From Vombatus ursinus (Eukaryota; Chordata; Mammalia; Diprotodontia; Vombatidae), in assembly GCF_900497805.2 (NCBI RefSeq), contig NW_020954557.1, positions 39,492,894 through 39,556,893 of the forward strand: 64,000 nt of DNA, written 5' to 3'. The translations under genes and the position numbers were made by a program. Under the pieces are notes generated by a model. It was not told the DNA's origin, made no database searches, and saw nothing but the letters and a program-made list of their open reading frames with translations. Shown here piece after piece: positions 43,537 through 54,119 of this stretch; positions within the stretch are counted from its first letter, which is position 1, and every line of letters starts with the position of its first letter.

Positions 43537-43785
43537 GCTAATGATGATGATGATGATGATGATAGCTAGCCTTTATGTGGTATTTTAAGGCTTGCAAAGT
43601 GTTTTATAAATATTATCCCATTTGATCCTCCCAATAACTTTGGTAGGTGGGTGCTCTTATCCCATTTTACAAATGTAAAAACTGAGGCAAACAGATTCAG
43701 TGACTTGCTCAAGGTAATACTCCTGGTAAATATTTGAGACAGAATTTGAACTCAGGTCTTCCTGACTTCAAGTCCAGTGCTCTGA
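43537..43785 (-). mobile_element. (GAT)n followed by MIR SINE
   Basis: (GAT)n at 43540-43562, then antisense MIR: CTTGCAAAGTGTTTTATAAA, ATCCTCCCAATAACTTTGG, GACTTGCTCAAGGTAATAC, TGAACTCAGGTCTTCCTGAC. Near full length. Confidence 0.85.
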
Positions 43786-43894
43786 TGTAGTTCAGGGCTG
43801 GTTAAAGAGATATGGGGATCATTTGCACAAAGGTGATGGTTGAAGCAGAGGAAATGAAAGAGAATGACAAGGGAAGTCTATTTAGGCTGCATTG

Positions 43895-44625
43895 AAAGAA
43901 GAGTGTGCAGGACTAGGGATGTGACAGGACAGATCTCTATTCTGGTCAGACCACATCTGGAGTATCATGTTCAGTTCTGGGCACCAAAATTTGAGAAGGA
44001 TATTTAAAAGTTTGAGAACATTCAAAAGAGGGCATCCACAATGGTAAAGGGTCTCAAGAGCATGCCTCATAGGTATTGGCCGAAGGAAAGCAGGTATATT
44101 TAGAAAAGATTTAGAGAGGCCATGATTTCTGTTTTCCAGTATTTTAACGTTTGTCACACAGAAGAGGGATTAGATTTGTATTGCTTGGCCACAGACAATA
44201 GAACTGGGAACAGTAGGTACAAATTGGAAAGGGGCCAATTTAGGCTCCATTTAAGGGAAGACTGCCTAACAATTAGAGCTCTCCAACAGGCTGCCTTGGG
44301 AGGAAATATGCTCCCATTCATTGAAAGTCTTCAATCAGTTAATGCTTATTAAACATTTAATATGTGCCAGGTATTGTGTTCAGGTAACAGACAGTCCCTG
44401 CCCTCAAGGAGCTTAGGATTTAATGGTGGAAACAACATGCAAACAAATATATACAAAGCAAACTATATAGAGGATAAATAAGAGATCATTAATGGAGGGA
44501 AGGCACTGGAATTAAGGGGAATTGAGAAAGGCTGGATGACCATTGAGATACGTTGTCAAGACTCTTCCAGTTTACCATGGGTTGGACTAGCTGGCCTCTA
44601 AAGTCCAGTCCAAGGCTGAGATTCA
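43895..44625 (+). mobile_element. L3/CR1 LINE relic with an L2 fragment inside
   Basis: The plus strand reads [18 protein letters not shown] near 43947, the conserved C-terminal block of CR1/L3 ORF2. It is followed by FQYFNV...EEGLDLY and GQFRLHLREDCLTIRAL (44122-44352), the usual downstream blocks. Frames are broken. The 3' part resumes at 44531 (GGCTGGATGACCATTGAGAT, GGTTGGACTAGCTGGCCTCT). 44335-44530 is an antisense L2 3' end (TGCTTATTAAACATTTAATA). Confidence 0.85.
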
Positions 44626-44733
44626 TAAAGAAAGGGTGGAAAAACCAGAAAGCTCCAAACAAAATCCAGAGCAACACCTTCCTTTAAGAAGCAGTGAGGA
44701 GAAGAGCTAGCAAAAAAAAAAAAAAATGATTCA

Positions 44734-44887
44734 GGGGGCAGCTAGGTGGCACAGTGGATAGAGCACCAACTCTGAAGTCAGGAGGACCTGAGTTCAAATC
44801 CCACCTCACACCAAACACTTGACACTTACTAGCTGTGTGACCCCTGACAAGTCACTTAACCCCAATTGCCTAAAAAAAAAAAGAAAG
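44734..44887 (+). mobile_element. tRNA-derived SINE (WSINE1-like) with TSD
   Basis: GGGCAGCTAGGTGGCACAGT, TCACACCAAACACTTGACAC, AACCCCAATTGCC, A-rich tail. Flanks AAATGATTCA (44724 and 44888) are the target duplication. Confidence 0.92.
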
Positions 44888-44954
44888 AAATGATTCAATA
44901 CTGGGCAAGCTCCTTTATCTGACTCCTGACTATGTATAAAATCCCCTTTACTAG

Positions 44955-45200
44955 AATAGTATGCTATGCTGAGTGGGATAGTAGGTAAAGTGCTAGACCT
45001 GGAATCAAGAGGACCTGAATTCAGATCCTACATCAAATACTCACTTGCTCTATGACCCTAGGTAAGTCATTTAGGTTTTCTCCCCATCTATGAAATAGGA
45101 ATAATAATAATAGCACCCAAGGTTGTTGTGAGGATCAAATGGGAGAATATTCGTAAAGTGTGTTGCAACCCTTGAAGTACTGTATAAATAATATTAGTCT
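44955..45200 (+). mobile_element. MIR SINE, full length
   Basis: AGTAGGTAAAGTGCTAGACC, CTCTATGACCCTAGGTAAGT, CCCCATCTATGAAATAGGAA, GGTTGTTGTGAGGATCAAAT, TGAAGTACTGTATAAATAAT. Complete head, core and LINE-like tail. Confidence 0.9.
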
Positions 45201-45333
45201 GAACAAAGAGAACTCTCCAGTTCTGCTTGTCCATCTGGTTCTCACATCTTCACCCCAAAATCAAGGCAAAGTGTTAATCACCTCTGCCTCTAACTTCTCC
45301 AATTACTTTAACATGCAGAAAGAAGGGGCCGAG

Positions 45334-45470
45334 GGGGCAGCTGGGTGAGACAATGGATAGAGCAACAGCCCTGAAGTCAGGAGGACCAGAGTTCAAATCC
45401 AGCCTCAGACACCTATTAGCTAAGTGACCCTGGGCAAGTCACTTAACCCCAATTGCCTCCAAAAAAGAAG
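45334..45470 (+). mobile_element. tRNA-derived SINE (WSINE1-like)
   Basis: GGGGCAGCTGGGTGAGACAA, AAATCCAGCCTCAGACACCT, AACCCCAATTGCCTCC, A/G-rich tail. Flanks GAAAGAAGGGGCCGAG and GAAAAAGGGACCGAG are an imperfect duplication. Confidence 0.9.
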
Positions 45471-45489
45471 AAGAAAAGAAAAAGGGACC

Positions 45490-46860
45490 GAGAGAGCTCA
45501 CTAGACTTCAAAATTCATGCCTAATTACAATCAAAGCCAGGACTAGCGTTATGCAAGCAGCATGAAGAACAGATACAAAGAGAAACACTTATAAAATATT
45601 GCTTCTTATAATTCATGTTTGAATACAAAATAACTGCTTTCCAAGGCATACAAGTATTTATTCTGTAATGAGTTATCACACATGTGATAGTAAAGGTCCA
45701 AAGTCTCTGCTGGCATCATTTTATGCCCCTCAAGAGGGGCATGATTTCCAATTTTTGTTGCCCACGGCACACTAGACTCTGCAATTTATCCAAATGTATG
45801 AGGTTAAACCATCTCTTCCTATACTGTGGTCTGAGTTAAATTGTTAGTAATTAAAGTTACATTTTAAAGACACCTCTTTCCAGGGACTTTCATTTCCTTG
45901 GCAGTCATATACACTAAAAATTTGCCAAAATAAATTCAGCTACTACTGATTGTATTTGACACAGCTAGAACTACATAAATTTCTGTTTGGCCACTGATTG
46001 AGTTGACAAAACAACAAATGAGCTCCCTAATAATCCTGGTAGCTAGGTAGATTCTAAAGTACAGTTGTTTGTTGCCAATTGTTATTAACAGATGCGAGGA
46101 GATCAGGCTCCTGGCTGGATGTAAACCTATTAGTGGGTATGGGCAAAGGGAAGTAGCAACCCTACAAGACAGACCTAGTGGAAATCATGTCGAGAAATCA
46201 AAGTGATTTTTGACAAGGATTTGTCCCATTACTTTTAAGATGTACACAATATATAAGCATATAGGGCCATCTATATTCCATTGCCACTACCGCAATAATG
46301 GGTCAATACTTATCACCCTTCATGTCTCCTCCAAGAAGCAAACTGCACAAACTGAAGCTTGGAGTCATAATAAAATACAGTCTATCCAAGCGTCCTATGC
46401 AGCTCTCAAAACACTCTCAATTCTAATAGACTTTTGGAAAACGTGCCACATTTTATTACACAGCTCAAGACACTGATTCTATATAACTACCTCCATTACC
46501 ATCATAGTAAAGGAAAAGATAAAAAGTAGAGGGATTTTTATTAAGATAATTATGTATAATTACAGTTTTAAGCCAAGCATATTGAGATTCAGAGAGACAT
46601 CAAAATTGTCTTTCTAGATACTTCCTTCCCCAAAACTTTCAAGAGAGAAAACCCTTCTAAATCCTCTTAGCCTGGCTGATAATAAATAACTAGTTACTAA
46701 TCTGGCAAGAACTGGGGTATTAAAATAATCTTTATTTGTTGCTTTGGGTTAGGATATTGTGGGATCCCATCCCCCTTTTAATTTTATTTCTGAGATTCTG
46801 TATCTCTTTGTTCTTTAAGTTCTGGCTAAATCTGAATATCATAGTATTCTCTAAGGAATA
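45490..46860. other. Repeat-poor island
   Basis: No transposon signature over about 1.37 kb. Includes a small exact inverted repeat at 45723-45742 (ATGCCCCTC aa GAGGGGCAT). No frame with a recognisable domain. Confidence 0.5.
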
Positions 46861-46864
46861 TAAG

Positions 46865-47115
46865 CATATGGAATGAACTGTATTCAAATTCTGGCTTCTA
46901 CCCTTACCAGCTGTGTGACTCTAAGCAAGTTACTTAACCTCCCACAAATTCTGTTTGCTCATCTATAACCTGGAGATATTAATATTCATTATTATTACTG
47001 TCAAACAGAGATACTGTTTCCATTTCCATTTCCAGCAGAGTGTAAGCTTCTTGAGGGGAGGCAGTGATTCATTTTTGCCTAACACTTCAATAAATGCTTG
47101 TTGAAATGAATTTAA
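46865..47115 (+). mobile_element. MIR SINE followed by an L2 3' end
   Basis: MIR 46865-47005: ACCAGCTGTGTGACTCTAAG, GCAAGTTACTTAACCTCCC. L2 47030-47115: GAGTGTAAGCTTCTTGAGGG, CAATAAATGCTTGTTGAAAT. Confidence 0.75.
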
Positions 47116-47119
47116 TTTC

Positions 47120-47575
47120 ACTAATCTCACACTCTCTAACTCATATGATTCTTATGAAGAACATGCTTTGTAAACATTAACGTACCATTGAAAAGTAGTT
47201 TCTTATTATTACAAAACCAGAAGCATTATAAGAAGTCAAATAAAGCAAGGCACACAGATGTTGGAGCCACCATATTTTCCCAATGGTTCATTTCCAACCA
47301 GATCTTTCACATTCAGGTTCTTGCAATAAACTTGGTTTAGGGATTCCTATATTAAAAACAGGGAGGAATGAATGAAAGAAAATCAGCACATTTACCCCAT
47401 TTTCTCAGGGTCACTAGGGTTAGGAACTCAGTTGTCTTTTAGATCACTGGGTTGAAAAGCTAGGAAAATCCAATAAATAATGATCTTCCAGGGTGGATCA
47501 GAGACCTCCCAAGTACATGCCAACATATACTTTATATTGAATGAGTATTTGACTTTACTATATTCAATTTCAAAT
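47120..47575. other. Unrecognised sequence
   Basis: 47120-47220 may be a MIR tail. The rest was not recognised. Confidence 0.35.
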
Positions 47576-47579
47576 CAAT

Positions 47580-48050
47580 CAGCAAGTAAGTCTTCAAAAT
47601 GGCTTCAGTAATCCTGAGATAGATTAAAATTGCACTACTATAATCTGTGGAAGATTTCATTTTCCAATATGAGCATTCAGCAATTTTTCTGAAAAAGGAA
47701 AAAGATCTGAGGGTTTTAGTGTACTATGAGCTCAAGATTAATCAGTAGAATCATTTAGAAGTGAAAAGATGTAATGTAGTCTAAGAAAGGCAACAAGTAA
47801 TAAGGAAATTATAGAACTTCTATATCCCACTCCGGTCAAATCACATCTGGAGATTGTATTCTATTCTGGGTACAACATTTTAGGAAGGAAATTGATAAAC
47901 TGGAGTGTCCAAAGGAGGGTAACCAATATGGTGAAGGACTTTGACTGCATAGAGAATTGGCTGAATGAACTGGGGATTTTAGCAGGGATATAAGACATAG
48001 AGGAAATATGATTACTGTATTCAATAAATAAAAGATTGTAATATGAAAAA
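47580..48050 (+). mobile_element. L3/CR1 LINE relic, 3' coding part
   Basis: AAAGATCTGAGGGTTTTAGT, then TCAAATCACATCTGGAGATT (the RPHLEY region), TCTATTCTGGGTACAACATT, GATAAACTGGAGTGTCCAAA and AATATGGTGAAGGACTTTGA follow CR1/L3 order. More decayed than 43895. Confidence 0.75.
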
Positions 48051-48084
48051 AATTAAAACATTTCATTTCATTATCCTAATCTTT

Positions 48085-48540
48085 ATGCAGCATAGTTTGG
48101 TATTTAGAGAGCTAAACTTGAAGTCAGAAAGATTTGGATTCAAATCCTTCCTCAAACATGAATGAGTCTTTTAACCCTGGTAAAGTCATCTTAAGGGGCA
48201 GCTAGATGGCACAGTGAAAAGAGTGCTGATCTTGGAGTCAGGAAGACCTGAATTCAAATCTAGCCTCAGACACTAACTGTGTGACCCTAGGTAAGTCACT
48301 TAACCCTATTTGCCTCAGTTTCCTCATTTGTAAAATAAGCTGGAAAAGGAAACGGCAAACCACTCCAGTATCTTTGGCAAAACCCCAAATGAGGTCACAA
48401 AGAGTCAGACATGACTGAAACAACTCAACAACAACAAAGTCACCTCTTCCCTGTGGGCTACAGTTTACAGATTCTGTAAAATGAAGGGATTGGACTCAAT
48501 GACCTTTCAGATCCCCTCCAGCTCTAAATCTTTGAGCTCA
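48085..48540 (+). mobile_element. MIR SINE split by a MAR1
   Basis: MIR left part 48085-48194 (AGCATAGTTTGGTATTTAGA, TCTTTTAACCCTGG). Right part 48437-48540 (ATGAAGGGATTGGACTCAAT, GATCCCCTCCAGCTCTAAAT). Collinear around the insertion. Confidence 0.85.
48195..48436 (+). mobile_element. MAR1 SINE, full length, inside MIR
   Basis: GGGGCAGCTAGATGGCACAG, TTCAAATCTAGCCTCAGACA, GTTTCCTCATTTGTAAAATA, CCAAATGAGGTCACAAAGAG, tail AACAACAACAAAG. Flanks AAAGTCATCTT and AAAGTCACCTCTT mark the target duplication. Confidence 0.93.
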
Positions 48541-48544
48541 TTAG

Positions 48545-49075
48545 GCAAAAATTACACCTTTCAAAATTCCTAGGAACTTTTTGCAAGGTGCATTAAAATG
48601 CATACACGGATAAGTTATGGCTAAAAAAAGTGCATCTCCATATTTGTTCAAGATTCAAGTAGTTGATTTTTGTAAACTAGATACTTGTTAATATTGTCCT
48701 TTCTATCACAGTGAAAGTTTAAAATGTTTAATCAATATCAAAGTACTACAAACAGTAACCAGACATCAAACATATCCCAGATGGGATCTTAGAAAAAAAG
48801 GTCCCTGTTGTGCATCTGAGACCAATCACAAAGGCACTGTCCCACCGTTCAATAAAAAAAGGACTTGTCCCTCTATCACCAGCCGAAATCTCCCCTTCTG
48901 CCACTATTTTACCAATCAGCATAAATCAAATGTTCTCCCATCTATAATCCTTCACACAGAGTTCACAGTAACTATAATAAACGTAGTAGGTACCATTGGG
49001 TCAAGACTACTGTGTGAGATACTTATTGACCTTCCTATTTAAGAGTGCCTCATTCTGTCCCCTCTCAGCACATCA
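48545..49075. other. Unrecognised sequence
   Basis: No repeat or gene feature recognised with confidence. Confidence 0.35.
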
Positions 49076-49079
49076 TCTA

Positions 49080-49600
49080 CACATCTGACAAATTGATATT
49101 CTTAAAGTATATGTCTGACTTCCTTGCTGAAGAAGCTCAAACATGGGCAATGGGGAATTTATTTTGTTTGACTATCTCTATTTATTACAAGGACTATGTT
49201 TTTCTTTCTTTTTCAATGGTGAATTGAGGAGGGAAATGAGAGGAGGTTAGGGATAGGATAGCCAAAAAAGAACCAGAAAAGAAAAGAGGGTCCCTGAGGC
49301 AAGTTTTTTAATGGAAAAAAAAGAGAATAGAAAGAAGGTCAGAAAGAAAGCCAGACCTTGTCATATGTTTAAAGAGAAAAGCAAACTGTACAGAATAGGG
49401 AGCTTTAGCTTCTTGTGTAATCTTCTTTTTTTCAATTCTACTACAAGGATGCGGATGCTCATTCTATTTATTGTTTATTAAGTTCAGAATAATTTTTTAA
49501 GTTCTATTAGCTCCTCCTTGCCTCTAGGATAAAATATGAACTCCTTTGTTTGACATTTATATTACTCCCTGATATACAGCCTATACTCCAGCCAAACATA
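49080..49600 (+). mobile_element. L2 and L1 fragments (tentative)
   Basis: 49080-49140 resembles an L2 piece (TTCTTAAAGTATATGTCTGA). 49195-49300 resembles the purine-rich L1 3' UTR (TTTTCAATGGTGAATTGAGG). 49500-49600 resembles L2 (TAGGATAAAATATGAACTCC). All short and decayed. Confidence 0.45.
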
Positions 49601-49726
49601 GATAACTTAATCAACTGTTGTAACCAACAAAGTTATTGCCTGGTGGTCAACACTTTGGTGATGAGCCTCTATCAGTTGAACTAGTCTGGTCTTTGGTCCA
49701 AAGACATATGGGATATTACAGGGCAC

Positions 49727-49728
<2 letters not shown>

Positions 49729-49758
<30 letters not shown>

Positions 49759-49838
49759 TTCATCAGCGGTAGTAATAGTAGTAGCAGTCGTTGTCGTCGT
49801 CATAGAAGAAGAAGTAGTAGTAGTAGCAGTAGTAAAAA
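49729..49838. repeat. (CAT)n then (TAG/TCG/GAA)n trinucleotide repeats
   Basis: About 30 bases of perfect CAT, then mixed TAG, TCG, GAA and TAG units. It gives a poly-Ile/poly-Ser frame that is not a gene. Confidence 0.95.
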
Positions 49839-49844
49839 CTGAGA

Positions 49845-49995
49845 TTTTAAGAGCACTTTAGGGTTTGCAAAGCCATTTCTATTGAGTGTCACAATAGTAC
49901 TGACAGGTAGATAGTGCCCATTTTATAAAAGAAGAAACCAAAGCTTAGTGCAATTCAATGACTTTCCCATGATCACACAGCTAATAAGTGTTGGA
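49845..49995 (-). mobile_element. MIR SINE
   Basis: AAGAGCACTTTAGGGTTTGC, CAATGACTTTCCCATGATCA, CACAGCTAATAAGTGTTGG. Confidence 0.75.
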
Positions 49996-49999
49996 GAAA

Positions 50000-50835
50000 G
50001 GATGTTCCAAACATTTCTAGCTTGGTTTTACCTAATAAAGCCTGTATTCTGCTAAATTAGCCTTTAAGAATGTAGGCTCACTTTTGTTCCAATGAGGATT
50101 TGGAGTAAAACTTTTGTGGAAGTATGTTAAGATACATATGCGAAAGTCTCCAAATTTGGGAGAACAGAGTATGGAGATAATTATTGGAATGATTGAAATA
50201 ACCGCAGCAGGTGAGACTAGAAAGGCTTTCTGGAAGAAGTGAGTCCTGAGAAGAAAAAGAAAAATATTTACGAGAGAATTCAGACACTGGGGAGGTTATC
50301 CACATGGGAGGGAAGTGGTATCTGCATTGGTTCAGAGTCAGAGAGGATGAAGAAGAATGAGAGAAGAATCAATGTGACTCAAATTTGCTATTGTGAGGAA
50401 ACCAAGAAAAGAGTGTTTGCTGACAGTGATGGGGATGTTAATGCAGCGCAGAGGTGTTGGTAAAAACCTGGTGTGAGCAATCTAATTTAATGGAGGACAG
50501 ATGGAGGTTACAAACACAGTCAGATGAACCCTCTGCTATAACTGTGTCTGTGTATGCATATATCTTTAAATGTCTATAGAATTTGAAAATGTGTCTATTT
50601 CTTCTTCAGATTCAATTTGACTTCTCTCATTTTGCTTCATCCTCTCCTGCTTTTGAGTAATTATAGATGTTATTCACCTTACCTGTCAACATTCCCACCA
50701 ATCTTTATCAACAATGTCCTTTTCTTCTTCAATATTTTTCTTAAGACTTACACTTTCCAAATTCATGGGTTTGATTCCCATACGAATTCACTTAACCTTG
50801 CTCCTTTTCTTAGTAATTTTGAATATATTATATGA
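50000..50835. other. Mostly unrecognised; possible L2 piece at 50215-50300
   Basis: AAGGCTTTCTGGAAGAAGTG at 50222 resembles antisense L2 body. Nothing else recognised. Confidence 0.35.
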
Positions 50836-51017
50836 GTGCATATTTATATATAATATGTTATATGCTATATCATTGTTACATAATATATGATGTTATATAT
50901 AATTATTTAATATATTACATGTAACATGTTCTTAAACAATATGTATACTATGTCATAGAAATTGCTAAGGAAGAGACTATATATATATGTGTGTGTGTGT
51001 GTATGTGTATATATATA
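50836..51017. repeat. AT-rich low complexity and (TG)n
   Basis: TAATATGTTATATG-type sequence with a short TATATATGTGTGTG run at 50985-51015. Confidence 0.85.
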
Positions 51018-51273
51018 TGTTGTCCAGTTGTTTTTGAGTCATGTCTGACTCTTCATAACCCCATTTGGGGTTTTCTTGGCAAAGATACTAGAGTGGTTTG
51101 ACATTTTATTCTCTGGCTCATTTTACAGATGATGAAACTGAAGCAAACAGGGTTAAGTGACTTGCCCAGGGTCATATAGCTAGTAAGTGTCTGAGGCAAG
51201 ATTTGAACTCATGCAGATGAATCTTCCTGACTCCAGTCACAGTGCTCAATCTACTGTACCACCTAGCTGCATC
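51018..51273 (-). mobile_element. MAR1 SINE, full length
   Basis: TGTTGTCCAGTTGTTTTTGA, CCCATTTGGGGTTTTCTTGG, GGTTAAGTGACTTGCCCAGG, then head CTACTGTACCACCTAGCTGC. Confidence 0.92.
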
Positions 51274-51339
51274 TATTATGCCATAATACAGGAAATAATT
51301 TCTACTAATGCAGACTGACAGCTGCTGGGCAGTCAATAA

Positions 51340-51460
51340 TCTCAGAATGTTGCATGGGACCCTTAGAGGTTATATGACCTGTCCAAGGTAACACAGCTTG
51401 TATGTATCAGAACTTAAACCCAAGTCTTCCTGGCTCTTTATCCACTACTTCATGATGACT
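51340..51460 (-). mobile_element. MIR SINE
   Basis: GACCTGTCCAAGGTAACACA, TTAAACCCAAGTCTTCCTGG. Confidence 0.65.
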
Positions 51461-51509
51461 CTCATCATTTATATCTTCATTTCTGTCTCTAGATCTAGAA
51501 ACATATATT

Positions 51510-51600
51510 TCTGACATACATGTATATGTATAAATCACACATATGTGCACATACATACATGAATACACATATATGTATATATTTCATAATATATTATGTT
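51510..51600. repeat. (CATA)n / TA-rich microsatellite
   Basis: Degenerate CATACATA / TATATGTA units. Confidence 0.8.
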
Positions 51601-51604
51601 ATTC

Positions 51605-52800
51605 AATCTTCAATGCCCAGATTTAGGATTACATTTCTAGAGCTATTAGACCAGATACATGATATACTCTTGTGTGTATGTGTATAGACATTTATGTAAG
51701 TAGGTGTTATCTGAATACTAAAACTATCTCTAAGTTTATGAGTGGAAAGATTGAAAGAACTGATCTGATTAGTAAGTATGAGCCAATCCAAAGAGAGTGA
51801 CAAACACATTTGTTAAAGGTGAGGTTTTCAAACTATAGAGACCTCTTATGAATATGAATTGTGTCAGATGGATGGTGCCACTAGCTTTCTATTGAATCAG
51901 ACACTCACAAACCCCTGCAATGCCCTTCCCTCAATTTTTCCATTGTTTCTTATAGGCTTATATGGTCTGGCTCCATCACCAAAGTGAAGTTTCTGGCAAA
52001 ATGTAAAGAATCTGACTGAAGTTCCAGTGGCCTTTTTGGAACCCCTGAGCTGGGTGAATGGATGAAAGTCGTTTAATGGCCATAGAAACCTGTTCATCAT
52101 CAAGGGATAACATTTTCTGTCACTTTAAACCAACAAGAGGACTCCAGACACTCTAGCAAGTCTCCCATTACACAGGAGAGCAGCCTGAACATCAAAAGAG
52201 TTCTTCATAAGAAGGGAGGAGGGGGAAGTATGCTTTTTTTCAGCTATTCTTGGTTGGCCAAGTGAATCTAATGGCATATTAATAAGAAGCAATTAATTGT
52301 ATAACCGGCCCAGTAGTTCTAAGAAATGAAATCCTAAATCTGATACATGAAGGGCATCAAGGATTGAATAACTGTTAAAAAGTAGTTTCTGGCACTGCTT
52401 CGCATCAATAAAGACGTAAAGAACAAAGGAGCCCCATGCAAGTAATGCACAATCAATAGACATATGAAATATAAAAGTCTTGGAGGGGAGAGAACAGAAT
52501 CTAGGAATGTAAAAGTTATAAAATAAAAGTATAAAGACAAGTTCGAAGGGAATCTATGAGCTCAAACAGTCCATTCCCCTGTCAAAATTATTCCTGCTAT
52601 GCTGGTACATAAACAAATGAGATCTATTCTATTTTTAAAGCCTCCTAAGAAAAATTTAAAGACATCTCATATGTGAATAAACATATGAACTGTGATTTCA
52701 TAAGTGTGGTTAAATCTCCCATATGGAAACTCCCTCCATCAACACAGATTGCAGCCCATTTCTGATTTACTGAGTAAGTCTTATGGCATGCATTCTTAAC
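51605..52800. other. Repeat-poor sequence
   Basis: No transposon signature recognised. No domain in any frame. Confidence 0.4.
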
Positions 52801-52811
52801 CGAACTTGGCT

Positions 52812-52950
52812 ATACCTACACACATACATACATACATACATACATTTTATATATGTACACACACATACACATACAGAGAGTATATAGAGTATATGTATAT
52901 ATGTATATACATACACATATGTATATATGTATATATGTGTGTGTGTGTTT
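52812..52950. repeat. (CATA)n-(TA)n-(TG)n microsatellite
   Basis: CATACATACATA, then ACACACATACACATAC, ATATGTATATATG and finally GTGTGTGTGTG. Confidence 0.92.
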
Positions 52951-52954
52951 TGAC

Positions 52955-53900
52955 GATGATTTTTCAATATAATTGGTTTCTCTACCTCCTTGCCTCAACA
53001 AAACAATATATACTTACTGATTTTTTAAAATTAAAGTATGTTCCTTTGTTTTAGACAAAAAGGTCAACAAAGTCATTGTTAGGCAGTTGAATTGGCTACA
53101 TGGCAGAATGAAATAATTAGGATTTCAGATGTTAGCTGTATTCATTAGTTGATGACCTGTAAGTAAAGTTTATCTTGCACCCCATAAGGAATAAAGTGGA
53201 ACTATTCTCTCAGCCAGAAGAGGGCTATACCCTAACTGAGATATTCCCAGATTTCCAACTTTGTGACTTAGCAGTTATATAAGTTACTTACTTGAGTTCA
53301 TTTACTTCGTGAGTTTCTAGAGAAACTACCTAAGAAAATTGTTTTTCCATCATGGTGCCACTCTGCACAAAATAATAACAACTTGGAAACCAAAGACCAT
53401 AGGACAAAATATCAAGAAGACTCCAATATCTGATTAAAAGGATAACTGGAAATTCCAAGAAATCTGAGAGGGGGCAAGACAGAATTTGTAGTCTGATTGT
53501 CCCTTATTGATAACTTATCCTGAAGTTGATATATGGAATTTGTACTTGGATTCCTTTCTTTGAAGATAAGCTGGATCTCTAGTGTCCTTGAATCCAAATT
53601 TCACTCAGTTCTTCTTTTTGTACAAGGACTAAAGGAAAAGCTTTAAGAAAATGCTTTGAGACCATTGGAAATGTCGGCTCTACCCAGTAAATTAACGGAG
53701 TTCATGATCCACATAATGTGAGATTTCTTGCGTACAAACATCACCTGAAAAATTAGGCAAATGCTATTATTGCATGCTCCATAGCCCTTTTATTCTTGTC
53801 CATTTAATTAAAGCGAAGATATGGAAAGTTTCTATCTGTTTCACAGGTGCTTCCCATTGAGTTGATTTTCATCATCACTCCCAAGAGTTCAGAGTACTAT
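52955..53900. other. Repeat-poor sequence
   Basis: No transposon signature recognised; no supported gene. Confidence 0.4.
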
Positions 53901-53902
53901 CT

Positions 53903-54115
53903 ATAGGAGGTAGGTTCGTGTAGTGGACAAGGGTCCTCACCTTGGAGTCACAAAGACTTGGTTTCAAATCCCACCCTCAACACTATACTGGCTGTGTGAT
54001 CCTGGGCAAGCACTTATCATCTCTGTGCCTCAGTTTCCTCATCTGGCAAATGAAGGGGCTAGACTTGATGACCAATCAGGTTCCAACTCTCAATCTATGA
54101 TACCATGATCCTTGT
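53903..54115 (+). mobile_element. MIR SINE, near full length
   Basis: CACCTTGGAGTCACAAAGAC, TGGCTGTGTGATCCTGGGCA, GTTTCCTCATCTGGCAAATG, TAGACTTGATGACCAATCAG, TATGATACCATGATCC. Confidence 0.88.
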
Positions 54116-54119
54116 CGTA

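Noticed and set aside
44122-44352. 76-codon plus-strand frame as a small protein gene
   Set aside because: It is the C-terminal part of an L3/CR1 ORF2 relic, as the conserved blocks around it show.
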